Of a stretch of DNA of 64,000 nucleotides, positions 13,142 through 23,930 are shown in pieces. Position numbers and translations under genes: made by a program. The notes beneath the pieces were generated by a model. That model did not search any database. It was given only the letters and a program-made list of their open reading frames with translations, and was not told the DNA's origin. Numbering within the stretch: the first letter of the stretch is position 1; each line of letters begins with the position of its first letter. Source of the stretch: Zeugodacus cucurbitae (lineage: Eukaryota > Arthropoda > Insecta > Diptera > Tephritidae); the NCBI RefSeq assembly GCF_028554725.1, contig NC_071669.1, forward strand, positions 36,632,001 to 36,696,000, given 5' to 3'.

Positions 13142-13337
13142 TACTTTACTGTTCAATTGCCTACTCAGTCCAAAGTAGCACCTGTTGGCAAGAGTGATTC
13201 TGCGCTGGATTTTGTGGCTGACATTGTTGGTGTTGTTGATACTGGTTCCCAGGTATACGAAATTATCTACGACTTCGAAGTTATGACTGTCAACAGTGAC
13301 GTGGGAGCCAAGACGCGAGTGCGCTCACTGTTTGCTT
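13142..13337 (-). mobile_element. RTE-like retroposon scrap (part of RT region)
   Basis: Reverse complement of the segment that in the copy at 43657-45412 encodes the region just after the YADD box, running from SRLGSHVTVDSHNFEV through the TSINN motif to LSRQL. Frame 13157-13339 (+) is the shadow of this coding sequence. Embedded in the long repeat copy 11895-14326. Confidence 0.8.
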
Positions 13338-14326
13338 GAGGACAATATCGGGTCAATATTTCATATACCTAATATACGGATTTTGAAACTTACTTTATAC
13401 CATCGGTTAATATGTGAGATATCTTAGCAAAGTTAAGTGAACATATAACACCGGTCAACACGATTTTTGGGTCTGACATCTACATGTTAAATTTTAGTTT
13501 CTCCTATGATAAAAATAAAATTTTTTTTCCGGTTAAAGTTTGCTTTCGTAGAAATTAGAGCAATTTTTCGATTTTGAAGCAGAAATGACTGATTTTTATA
13601 TTTTTACTACAATTTCACTATAGATTATTTTGATTACTGACTTTTAGGTTAAAATAGGCTTCATAGCCTTCGCAAAGTTTCAAATTTGTTGACTTCTAAA
13701 TTTAATAAATTCACCGCAAATAAAACAGAATGAATCAACTTCATTTTTACACTGACTTGATCCCATTTTTTAACTGAGTAATACACTAATATTGTTGTTA
13801 CAGCTATAATAAACAGGTTAACATTCACTACTGTGCCTCTTACAAATAATAATACTGTTTACTTTCGGGTTAATCAAAGTGCTGCCATCTTTGATTTATG
13901 AAATAAATTAAAATATACTTATCGATGTAGATCAGCCCAAAGCAAACTTAAAGAACTAAAGATTAATATTTAGTGTTTTTCAATGCCTAGAATCAGAATT
14001 CAAGCATGAGAACAGAAACCCCAAAAAAATATTTTTTTTTTGTTGACCGATGTAATCTTGGATATGCTGTACATAGGTGGGTGGGTAAAATGAATAAAAA
14101 CGGTTGGAGAATTATCCCAGCATCCATATTTATATTCTCAATATTCTATAGTGATTCTCGTTTTTCTATTGGCCTTTATGCCGAATTTGTTGGTCAAATT
14201 GTTTGTTATCTTAATGAAAAAAAAAAAAAATAAATTGTTTGTTATCTTAATAAAATTAAAAAAAGAATAGATTGCGAGAGTATAAAATCTTCGGTTACAC
14301 CCGAACTTTGCCCTTACTTACTTGTT

Positions 14327-16289
14327 TCTAATCCATTTATTAAACTTAGTCAAAGAATTAGTACTAATTTTACGCAAAGCGCTATTCGCACCAAATTTTT
14401 GAATATGCTTCATATCGAATTCATAGTCTTTTAGATTTTTTTTTGATTTTACAATTCTTGTTTTTAAATTTTCTATATTCATCTTCCTCTTAATTTTAAA
14501 ACTCATTGCTATGTTGATTGCTTTCTGTTGAACAGAAGATTATACATATTTACACATTTGCAACTCTTATATCGATACAGTGTTGTATTTGTTTTTGACA
14601 AACTGCGAATTACAAGTTGACCACAACACAGCTTCGGCCATCAAAGTTCATCAAAAACACATTCGAAATTAGAAACGACGTGCCTGCGGCGTAATTGTGA
14701 TGACACATGCCAAATAAAAGGTCCTTAGTGTTGCCTTAACTGAAGCACGTTCTCCAGTATGCCGCCCTAGGTGACAGAGCAATACATAGACTGCAGTGGT
14801 AAACACTAGAACAACTAAATACCCATCCTAGCCAACAAAGTATGAATATGCGATAAACCTGTAAATATATGCAAGTTTACACGCACGTCCATAAATATGG
14901 TATGAGCATAGTTCAGTAGATGCGTAAATATTTATACGTTTAGCCGGCTCAGCCAGATTAGCTGTGCGAGTGTTAAATAGTTTGCCGAAATGTCACTTCG
15001 GAGAAATTGTGAGGTGAAAGTTATGCATTTTTCAACATGAAGGGGGCTGAAGGATACGGATGTGATTACGGGGAAGCAGAAATCCATAAATTAGCGCGAA
15101 TGGGTGGCAAAGTTTCGGCAAACAAGTAATGGCTTTAATCTGTGAAATAACGTTTATAACTTTCTGAAGCTTATTGGACAGTGATTAACCAAATTTCTTG
15201 GGATAACAAAGCCGTAGGCGCTAATGAAATTATTACAAGGGCGATGACGGTGAAATACGAAGAAGGCGGATGGCGCAATATGTACTCTTGAAGAGTGCGC
15301 CCATCTTTGTCCGAATTCGTTTACACAAAATCTGACATTTTGCCTTCTGACACTCAGTTAAAACAACAATGTCACCAAGTTGTTGTTATTTATTTGTTTG
15401 TCTGTGCTTTATTGCGCAACAGAGAACTTTAGATGGACTCAAACAATGAACAAAAGTGTTGGTGCCTTTTGCCTTTTCGGCTTTGTTAGACGAGCTTTCA
15501 CCATAACAACAGCGGCAATAATTTTCTTGCGTCGGAAATCAAACTTGCAATTGTGAACAAGAAAAGTTCGCTTCAACAATAGCGACATATTTTTTGTAAA
15601 CGTTTTCTTGTTTTATATAATTTACTATAATTTACTGTGGTTTCTTAACTTCTGTAACTTTGTTGTAGTTCAAATGAAACAATTGCCTAGAATATGTAAA
15701 GCGTAACTTAACTCTTGGCACTATGAGAATCGAAATATTGCAACGAGAAGGTAAATTGGCGAGGTCACAACATAAATATTAATTTATCGGAAACGGTAGA
15801 CATCTTGATGATGGGGTTTTTCTACTGCCTGTTGATTTTTGGCAGACTTGGCCGGTCATTCTTCGCTATACTTTCGCCGATGAGATTATATAACCAAATA
15901 TGCAATGCATTGAACTGCCAGACAATTCTCATTATTTTCTCGAACATACAAAATAATTACTTGGATCCTAACCGGTTCAAGGATTACTTTTGCTGCAAAA
16001 CATGTTGACGTTAATGACATTAACCTTAAGATCAACAGATGTTGCCAGGAGATCTAATGTATTTTAAATCAAAAGGAAATAGAAAATTATTTTGAAATGC
16101 ATGCCACTACATATTCTTTGAGAAAAGATTGGGTTACCTACTATTCTTCGAAATAATATAAATATATTATACAACAGTTTCTATTTGGTCATTAAAAAGA
16201 TCAGAGGAAATGTTATTGAAGCAACAATTTTGATTTGAAAAATTAAACAATAAATCACTTCCGGAAGTTCCGAAGTTTAGAAATATATT
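14327..16289. other. Intergenic, nothing recognised
   Basis: No gene, RNA gene or transposon terminus identified. Contains a GTTGTTGTTATTTATTTG-type low-complexity patch near 15380. Confidence 0.4.
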
Positions 16290-16715
16290 TATTTCTGCTG
16301 TCTTCTATCTCCTTCTTTACCACAGTATTATATCAAGATCTTTATGGACATTTTAGTTACGCATGAACCATGGTGAACTCGTGAATAAGCATTTTAGATT
16401 GGAATCTCTGAATTATATCTATGTTGATTGCAAAGGTCGTAACCCACATTTGAATATCATACAAGCAAATCGGTTTTATAATTGCATTTTATAACAAGAT
16501 TTTGTTGTCTAGGCTAAGCTTACAGTTTTTGTTTAAAAGCCAATTTAAATTTGCTGCTCCTTCTGATATGAAATCTGCTACTTTAATTGTAAATTTCCTG
16601 TTTCTTAAACATGACTCCAAAGTTTTATGCAATTCGTAAGGTAAAATGTTTCTGATTTTCCATAAAAGGCCTTAATGCCAGACAATATCGAACGCTTGTG
16701 CTACACTCTGTACTC
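16290..16715 (-). pseudogene. Jockey-type retroposon reverse transcriptase fragment, internally deleted
   Basis: Read on the minus strand from about 16715: AQAFDIVWH, a stop, then LLWKIRNILPYELHKTLESC and FTIKVADF. This is the RT block after the first catalytic aspartate of jockey-clade elements. It then jumps to NKNCKLSLDNKILL, IIKPICLYDIQMW and IIQRFQSKMLI, the region after the YADD box. The YADD box itself has been lost. Several stops interrupt the frame. The 5' end abuts the tail of the I/R1-type fragment at 16718. Confidence 0.75.
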
Positions 16716-16718
16716 GAG

Positions 16719-16740
16719 TTAGATTAGGTTAGGTTAGGTT
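16719..16740. repeat. Short TTAGG/TAACC tract at a retroposon 3' end
   Basis: Three consecutive TTAGG-type units preceded by a TTAGA variant. In minus orientation it forms the 3' tail (AACCT)n of the I/R1-type fragment. The sequence equals the ancestral insect telomere unit, which Diptera have lost. Position at the end of a retroposon explains it better than telomeric origin. Confidence 0.7.
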
Positions 16741-17268
16741 TCCCAAAGGGAAACACACGTAGACTTTAAAATATAGTCCTTTGTGAAGCCTGGATCCCCC
16801 CTAGATTAGCAATTAGGAGTCGACATAACGCCCTTAACCTTACACAAATCTGCAGCGATTTTTAACTTCTATATTCGCTAATTCGCGAGCTGCTCGAAAC
16901 CAAGAAATCTCTTCCTTGATCTCGCAAAGGCGGGACATTCCCGAAGAAATTTAGGAGACGATTCCACCTCATCCTCCTCTATCGTCGTTCCTGACCTTGC
17001 AAGCTCATCAGCCTTACAATTCCTAATTAATCTAATTGAAAAGTATAACGATGCCACCGACAGTGAGGTATTCCTTAACCAACCCTGAGTGTATGGTCAA
17101 TGAACTCAGGGCTAGTATCGCCGCTCTACTATCCGAGTGGATCGTCACCTCCCTAAAGTTTGTTGAGCTTCGAAGCATTATATCCGTCGCTGCCTTAATA
17201 ACAGCCACTTCCGCTTGAAATACGCAATAATCGGGAAACCTGAAACGAAGATTGATGCGAAACACCCG

Positions 17269-18055
17269 TAGGCATGCAAACATCGGGAAATGAAACATCG
17301 ATGGCTCGATGCATCGATGTTTCTTCAAAACCCATCGAAATCAAAAACATCGGCCATTAAAACATCGATACATCGAAACATCGATGTATTTTTGAACTTG
17401 TGTAAATATTTATAAGCCTATTTATACAACTCCGTTAACCCAATATTCATGTCAACCCAAGCTCTATTGGCTTCTGATTGGTAGGGGTAACAGCCGAGAT
17501 ACACATTCTATTCAACCTTCCGTCCCTGTAATTGTAGATAAATTTTACAGCTTACATTTCACCTTTTGGTGGACCAAATGTTTATTCTGGATCCAAATAT
17601 CAAACGAGTATTCTGTTTCATACTCATCCGAAGATTCTGTTGTATCAGCGCGATTCTTTGATTTTTTTATGAAACAAAAAAAGTATTTCTTTTAGCCAAA
17701 GCATCTTTAAAATGCCGTAATTTGAATCTCTGATCTAACGCAGTAGCCTACGCCAGAATTAAATTGTATAAATAAATCATAAAAGTAACCGCAGTATTGT
17801 CCAAGCGCACATTCCATTAACGAATTCTCCGTATTTTACAAAAATCGATTTCCAATGTAATGGTTTCGAGTTAATACCCGAAAAAGTGTGAAGGTGTGAA
17901 GTCAAATTTTTATATAAAACATCGACATAAAACATCATTGAAAGTGACATCGATGCATCGATGTTTTTAGATTCGAGACATCGATGGCTAACATCGATGC
18001 TTTTTGACGAAAATATCGATGTTTCAAAAACATCGATACATCGTTTGCATCCCTA
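17269..18055. mobile_element. Non-autonomous hAT element (787 bp), 8-bp target duplication
   Basis: Flanked by a perfect 8-bp direct repeat AACACCCG at 17261-17268 and 18056-18063, the duplication length of hAT elements. The termini are TAGGCATGCAAAC (left) and TAGGGATGCAAAC (right, reverse complement), 12 of 13 identical. The subterminal regions are packed with CATCGATG-type palindromes (about 17285-17390 and 17920-18045), which resemble transposase-binding arrays. No transposase ORF. It splits the RNase H domain of the I/R1-type fragment. Confidence 0.85.
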
Positions 18056-18499
18056 AACACCCGACAGTAAACTCTTCCGCCACTTCGACCCATCCGTGAA
18101 GAAGTTCACTGCGCCTCTCCTGCAACGACTCCTTCCCGCCCAAACGTCCCTTGAGGGAATAAGAGCAGAGAAGTTGTTGCCAGGGCTATGCTCGACGGCA
18201 TGGAGATAATCCAATAACCTCGGAATGAAGCCGAAGTGTGCGAGGATACTTGAGTGCCCAGGCACGCGTCTATAGACCCGGATTCCCTAAGTCTAACAGG
18301 AGCTTTCGCGGCTAAGCACCTTCTAGCTATGTCCACGGGTGCTATATACAGTAAGGCGTTAAGTGCCAAGGTAGGTGTCGTTCGGAGCGCGCTGTACTCG
18401 AGTACTCTGTGCTCGAATGTTTTCCTGCTTTCGTTAGTAATTCTATTTATTTGCTCTACAGTGACATGTGTTGGTATTATATTATTTTCGTGGAGTGGG

Positions 18500-18539
18500 A
18501 ATGACACTTAAACGGGGGGCACTTAATCGGAGATCACTG
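18500..18539. repeat. Terminus of a pogo/Tigger-like MITE
   Basis: Reverse complement reads CAGTGATCTCCGATTAAGTG, matching the CAGTGATCCCCGCGTAAGTG end of the element at 2480-3216, and is followed by TA at 18540-18541. The partner end is unclear. A TACAGTGACATG at 18457 could be a decayed opposite end of a tiny derivative. Confidence 0.45.
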
Positions 18540-18540
18540 T

Positions 18541-19829
18541 AATGAACGCTACTCAACGGTTCTTATAACGTTCTATCGCTTCCATTTAAATTAGCAACAC
18601 AGCTACACTGGTGTAAGAAAGTTCGTCCAGATGGCGCAATTAACAAGTCGAAAGTATTCTTAAAGAAACCTTTAAAGAAATTGCACTGCTATGAGTCGTC
18701 TTAACGGAGGTGGGACAGCGGAGCAGCAATTTTCTTTAGTATTGCATTTTCATAAATGCTGGCATTTTTTATTTGCCAATCATTTGCACCGTAATTAAAA
18801 TGTTTGGAATATAAATTATTCATGAATCATGACAGTGCCGTGTACCAATTATTGAAAATTTCCATAGCTAATTTAAACAATTTTACAATGAAAACTAGAA
18901 TATACATACATATGTACGTATGTATGGTATGCAAGTACTTACGTAAATGTTAAACTTCAGAAAGGGAAGTATGATTCACATCTTTAGCTTATTTTCTGTG
19001 CGGAATCCCTTTCTTAGCCTCGTATCTAAGAAACTGACAACAACAGAAATATTATGTTACATATAGTGATAAAATACACACACACATACGTGCACGAAGT
19101 CATATAAATACGAATATTTGTGGCGCATAGCAAACAATTTGCGGGTATACGCTAAGAATAGCGACGCCAAAAGTGAGCACAAAAACTGAAAAGCAAACAT
19201 TTTATTAGTGCCCCACAGCGCTGGTTGCGCCAGAAGTCTCATCGAAACGTGAAAGATGGGACGTGACGCAAAAGGATACGCTCGTAAATTATAGCCAAAT
19301 GTGCACGTGATGAGGCGTCATTGACTCAGCGCTGATGCTGTGCTGGAATCCCTTTGGACTGACTTTCGATGACGTTGTCGACTATTCGAGCATTTGTAAA
19401 CATGCTTGTGTTGATACAAGCGTGTATCCTGGAGAAGGGGGAGGTGAAGGTGAAGGTGATTGCAAATAGATGTTTAACTGTAACAATTCAATGAGTTCAG
19501 CACACCGAAGATAACTTACATAATAGAAGCCAGAATTGTGCATATCCAGTCGCACATACTCGCACTACGGTTTTTTAGTATCAGTCACGTCGCACAAATT
19601 TTGCATGCCATCACTGAGCGACGCCATTATTATGGCTTTAGAGTTATAATAAATTCTGCATTAATTAATTTAACCGCCTAGTCGTTTAAAAAGCAATTTG
19701 CATGAATTATAAAGTGTAGGCTGATTGCTGAACTCTATTATGTCGGGAGAACATACATATGTACATACACTCACTTGTGATGGGGCTTTATTGACTCTAT
19801 GAATTAATGTGCATTGCTAAACTTTATCC
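18541..19829. other. Intergenic, nothing recognised
   Basis: No gene or element end recognised. Contains ACATACATATGTAC-type simple repeats near 18902-18930. Confidence 0.4.
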
Positions 19830-19975
19830 AATTAATACATACATATATGTTTGGCGGTTATAGCCGAATCTATAAGTCCGCACAATTCATCTTTCCTTCT
19901 TGCTGTTTGTCGCCAATCGGAAATTGGGTACTCCATCGAACACTATCAGTGCTGGAGCGCTTTCGTCCATACGGA
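19830..19975 (-). mobile_element. RTE-like retroposon 3' end scrap
   Basis: Reverse complement encodes VRMDE.APAL.VFD followed by sequence for LATNSKKER and ends with the conserved 3' untranslated ATTCGGCTATAACCG. The same 3' ending is present at 45360-45375 and 55784-55800. A CATACATATATG-like simple tail follows, as expected for this clade. Confidence 0.7.
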
Positions 19976-20384
19976 AAAGCAGAACTAACGGTTCGGTTAT
20001 CAAGTGATATCAATGGGCCTCATGCATAAAACGTGAGCTTGAGCTCGGACTCGATTTTTTGAGTAAAAGGTGCTTGTCGTATACATAATAAAATTTGATG
20101 TGCTTGCTTTTACTCGCTGCTTCTGTTTGATCTCATCTTGCTCAGTTTGAACGAAGTTAGATGAGCTAGTGCTCATTGTCATATGCATAAAAACAAGCTT
20201 TTGCTTTCTTTTATGAACTCTTGCTCAAATTTTTTGGGGGCTGCCTTATAGTTGACTCGCGTACACTCGGAGTCGCGTTTTTGAGGAGTCAGAAGAAACA
20301 CATAGTGGTGCCCTCAGTAACATTGATAAAATTTTACTATATTTAATGTTTTGTGCAGATCCTGGATTCCAAAATGGTATAACC

Positions 20385-21404
20385 ACAAAGTTGCTACGAG
20401 AGTATAATAGTTTTGTTCACAAACTAAAAGAGTTAGATATAGAGTTTTATTTATACCAAAGTCATCATGGTGACGAGTAGAGTTCAAATCTGGATATCTG
20501 TCTTCTGTCCGTCCGTCCGTCCGTCTGTGTAAACTCTAACCTTGAGTAAAAATAGTCACATATCTTGATAAAACTTGGTACACGTGTTTCTTGGCACTGT
20601 AAAGTAATTTTTGTACAGATCTCGTAAACTACTAAAGCTATATCAACTAAACTTTCTAAAACCATTTCTTTTAATCGGATTATAACCACACCCACCTCCC
20701 ATACAAAGGTTATGTTGAAAACTATTAAAAATGCTTTAATTCAGTAAAGGAAAATACCGGAAACCTGAAATCATTACTACAACTTCATTATAAAGATGGT
20801 ACATAAGTGCTTCACTCAAATTGGTATCCAAATTTTAAATTGGCTCCTCCCACTTATGGGTCCAAAACCATATCACAGAAACTAATCCACCAATTTCAAT
20901 GAAATTCGGTTCATAATAATTTCCTGCCATCCCAATAATATGTTGTGAAAATAGGCCAAATCGGTTCACAACAACGCACACTTCCTATAATACAATATAT
21001 AAAGTAAGCACTAGTGAAGATATCAGAACAGAACTTTGCACAAATAATGCATTTATAGTGTGGCATCGCCCTTCTAAAAACCGAAATTGGACCATTAGTT
21101 TTCAGGATCCCATATATCGAACATGAGGACCTCATCTTCTAATCTTTTTTTACCGAAAATATTGGTAAGTCTCTCAGATATTTTGAAGAAATTTATGTGT
21201 AATATTATTCTTCTAATAATATGTCTCCGTGACAAAAATGAATAAAATCGGGTCATAACTTAACCTAGCTCCCAAGTAAGGTATCCAACTATCAAAGTGA
21301 CGAATATGTGGATCAAATTGTGTGTTATATTAATAAAATGAATTGATTAATCGCAATTTAGAGAGTATAAAATGTTCGGTTACAGCCGAACTTAGTGCTT
21401 TCCC
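20385..21404 (+). repeat. Abundant fly repeat copy, left arm of the palindrome
   Basis: Begins at TTGCTACGAGAGTATAATAG and ends at GAGAGTATAAAATGTTCGGT followed by a variant CTTAGTGCTTTCCCCGTTAA end. Contains the CCGTCCGTCCGTCCGTCTGTG tract typical of the family near 20510-20530. Confidence 0.7.
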
Positions 21405-22040
21405 CGTTAATTGAATACCCAATTTTTGCTCAATTTCTTTTACACATGTTTCTAGTGCTTTTTTTTATATTTTTAATGCTTGGTAATTTACCCGTTTATT
21501 TATTTCTATTTTATTTTATTTAAGTTTCTATTGTATTATTATTATTTGATTCTACTTCTACTTCACTTTTATTTGACGACACGTTTGCACTTCTATAACA
21601 ATTAGATGTTTGATCTCCTTTTGCTCAAGTAATTGCAATTTGTTTGAACTCATTGGGCCTCATACATAAAAACGAGTAAAAGCGCTGAGTTGAGGCATGT
21701 GAGCAATTGCTCGTAAGTCGAGTTCGATCAAACAGCAACACCTTTTGCTCAATTTCGTATGCATAAAAATGAGTTCAAACCAATTGCAATTACTTGAGCA
21801 AAGGGAGATCAAACATCTAATGTTATAGAAGTGCAAACGTGTCGTCAAGTGAAAGTGAATTATAATCAAAGTAGGATCAAATAATAATAATAAAATAGAA
21901 ACTTACGACATTTCTAAATTTTTAGTAGAAAAACTAAAACAAAATAAATATTTGCTAGAAAAGGGTCAATTACCAAGCATTAAAAATGAAAGAAACATAC
22001 ACTAGAAACATGTGTAAAAGAAATTGAGCAATCAATTGAC

Positions 22041-22940
22041 GGGGAAAGAACTAAGTTCGGGTGTAACCGAACATTTTATACTCTCTAAATTGCGATTAAT
22101 CATTTAATTTTATTACTATAACACACAATTTGATCCTCATATTCGTCATATATATGGTATAAAGTACATTGAAAGTTGAAAACCATGTACCTTATGGAAG
22201 TTATGACCCGATTTACCCATCACGGAGACATGTTATTAGAAGAAAAATATTCCATATAAATTTTAAACTTATGGTCCAATTTCGGTTTTTTGAAGGGCGA
22301 TGTCACACTATAAACATAGTATTTGTGCAAAGTTATGTTTCGATATCTTTACTAGTGCTTACTTTATATATTGTATAAAGTCAACGATTCAGATCGTTTT
22401 CAAAGTTCTGGTATATAGGAAGTAGGCGTGGTTGTGAAGCGATTTGGCCTATTTTCACAACATATTATTGGGATGGCTGGAATATATTATGAACCGAATT
22501 TCATTGAAATTGGTGGATTAGTTTCTGTCATATAGGTTTGGACCCATAAGTGGGAGGAGTCAATTTGAAATTTTGTATTCCAATTTGAGTGCAGCACTTA
22601 CGTAGGAGGTGGGTGTGGTTATAATCCGATTAAAAGAAATGGTTTTAGAGAGTTTGGTTGATATAGCTTTAGTAGTTTACGAGATATGTACAAAAATTAC
22701 GTCCAAATATGCCCCTTTACAGTGAGATCCTTTGTACCTAATTTTACTTTCATAGCTTTATTTATGGCTTAGTTATAGCACTTTATGCCTTTTCGGGTTT
22801 CGCCATTTTGTGGACGTGTCTACTCGTCACTTTGATCACTTTGGTTTATTTAAAACTCTACATCTAACTCATTTAGTTTTGGTTGTTCATACTACCGTTA
22901 TGTGCACAAAACTATTATACTTTCCTAGCAATTTTGTGGT
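22041..22940 (-). repeat. Abundant fly repeat copy, right arm of the palindrome
   Basis: Inverted counterpart of 20385-21404, including the same variant end GGGGAAAGAACTAAGTTCGG. The shared variant indicates that the two arms descend from one copy rather than from independent insertions. Confidence 0.7.
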
Positions 22941-23360
22941 TATACCATTTTGGAATCCAGGATCTGCACAAAATATTAAATATAGTCAAATTTTATCAAG
23001 GTTACTGAGGGCACCACTAAGTGCTTTTTCTGACTCCTCAAAAAAATAATACACCAATCAAAAGTCATCAAACCTATGTATTTATCATTTTATTATTAAT
23101 TATATGAAAAATAATAATTAAGAATACAAACCTGTATAATTTTTTATCCTTACTTGTTAAATTTGTTTTACGCTGTTGATAACTTTTTGTATTTCTTTTT
23201 GGCACAAAATATTCAGCCATGATTCCTTTTTAGTGTACGCGAGTCAACTATAAGGCAGCTTCAACAAAATTTGAGCAAGAGCTCACAAAAGAAAGCTAAA
23301 GCTTGCTTTTATGCATATGAAATCATCTAACTTCGTTCAAACTGAGCAAGATGAAATCAA

Positions 23361-23588
23361 ACGGAAACAGCGAGTAAAAGCAAACACATCAAATTTTATT
23401 ATGCATACGATAAGCACCTTTTACTCAAAAAATCGAGTCTGAGCTCAAGCTCAGGTTTTATGCATGAAGCCCAAACGGAAACAGCGAGTAAAAGCAAACA
23501 CATCAAATTTTATTATGCATACGATAAGCACCTTTTACTCAAAAAATTGAGTCTGAGCTCAAGCTCAGGTTTTATGCATGAAGCCCAA
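23361..23588. repeat. 114-bp tandem duplication
   Basis: The unit starting ACGGAAACAGCGAGTAAAAG at 23361 is repeated from 23475, almost identical (one TCGAGT/TTGAGT difference seen). It duplicates the outer tip of the palindrome's right arm. Confidence 0.85.
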
Positions 23589-23589
23589 T

Positions 23590-23930
23590 GCCTCACTCTG
23601 TCTGCATCCTCATTTGGTATCGAATGGCTAGGAGAAGTCCTACTCGATCCTGACGGACCTTTCCGTGTTGCTCAACGGAAGTCTACATAGCCGTATTAGT
23701 TTCGCGGTGATACCATTCAGACATATCGGCATAGAGACAGCTCCTTTTCGTGCTATCGAAGGTAGTGTTAAAGTCAACAAAAAGATGGTATGTGTCGATC
23801 ATTTTTTCACGTGTCTTTAACAAGATATGGCGCATGATGAATATCTGGACATTTGTTGATATTCCAGGTCTAAAGCTCATCAATGGTCCAATCAGTTCCT
23901 TGACGGTGATGAGGGTGGTTTTATATGTTG
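23590..23930 (-). mobile_element. RTE-like RT fragment
   Basis: Minus strand reads ELIGP, then FRPGISTNVQIFIMRHILLK, LFVDFNTTFDSTKRSCLY (the F-V-D-F box with the first catalytic Asp) and then a frameshifted RLCRLPLSNT. These equal the RT core of the longer copies at 44290-44600 and 54790-55090. Frameshifts and stops are present. Confidence 0.8.

Larger units (their letters stand above)
11895..14326 (+). repeat. Long copy of the abundant repeat with nested insertions
   Basis: Begins near GTTGCGCAGAGTATAATAG and ends with GAGAGTATAAAATCTTCGGT...CTTACTTGTTT. Body segments at 11930-12425, 12973-13140, 13338-13470 and 14150-14326 match other family members in order. Two foreign pieces interrupt it: a 542-bp PIF/Harbinger-like element (12428-12969) and an RTE-like fragment (13142-13337). 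The part 13480-14150 has no clear match. A short reverse-oriented scrap of the same family lies at about 11352-11400. Confidence 0.6.
16718..18520 (-). pseudogene. I/R1-type non-LTR retrotransposon 3' end (RT C-term + RNase H)
   Basis: On the minus strand, 18400-18230 encodes a post-RT region (TTPTLALNALLYIAP, then CLAAKAPVRLRESG). 18230-18056 encodes the start of an RNase H domain with the FTDGSK motif (first catalytic Asp). After an inserted hAT element the sequence resumes at 17260 with FRFPDYCVFQAEVAVIKAA (catalytic Glu) and VTIHSDSRAAILAL (catalytic Asp). A downstream ECPAFARSRKRFLG segment near 16920 fits the C-terminal Cys/His region. RNase H after RT is found in I and R1 relatives, not in RTE or most jockey elements. 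Frameshifts and stops make it dead. The 3' tail is a short TTAGG-type repeat at 16719-16740. Confidence 0.75.
20015..23586. repeat. Giant imperfect inverted repeat (~3.5 kb)
   Basis: The outer left edge GGGCCTCATGCATAAAAC (20015) mirrors GTTTTATGCATGAAGCCC at 23455-23472 and, after a 114-bp duplication, at 23569-23586. Inward, matched blocks follow in mirrored order. 20270-20395 pairs with 22930-23250 (the 'gcagatcctggattccaaaatggt' block and the 'gttgactcgcgtacac' block). A repeat copy at 20385-21404 pairs with an inverted copy at 22041-22940. The 'gacgacacgtttgcacttct' block near 21578 pairs with that near 21828. The centre lies near 21660-21760. The trinucleotide AAT flanks both outer ends. 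No coding capacity was recognised. It may be a head-to-head dimer of one element. Confidence 0.75.

Noticed and set aside
16719..16740. Interstitial telomere from a chromosome fusion
   Set aside because: Only three units, located exactly at a retroposon 3' end, and Diptera do not use TTAGG telomeres.
17285..18045. CATCGATG clusters as boundary-factor (DREF/BEAF-like CGATA/TATCGATA) sites of a host insulator
   Set aside because: They lie inside an element with hAT termini and an 8-bp duplication, so they are better explained as transposon subterminal repeats.
23361..23588. CRISPR-like direct repeats
   Set aside because: Just two adjoining 114-bp copies without spacers, in a eukaryotic transposon context.
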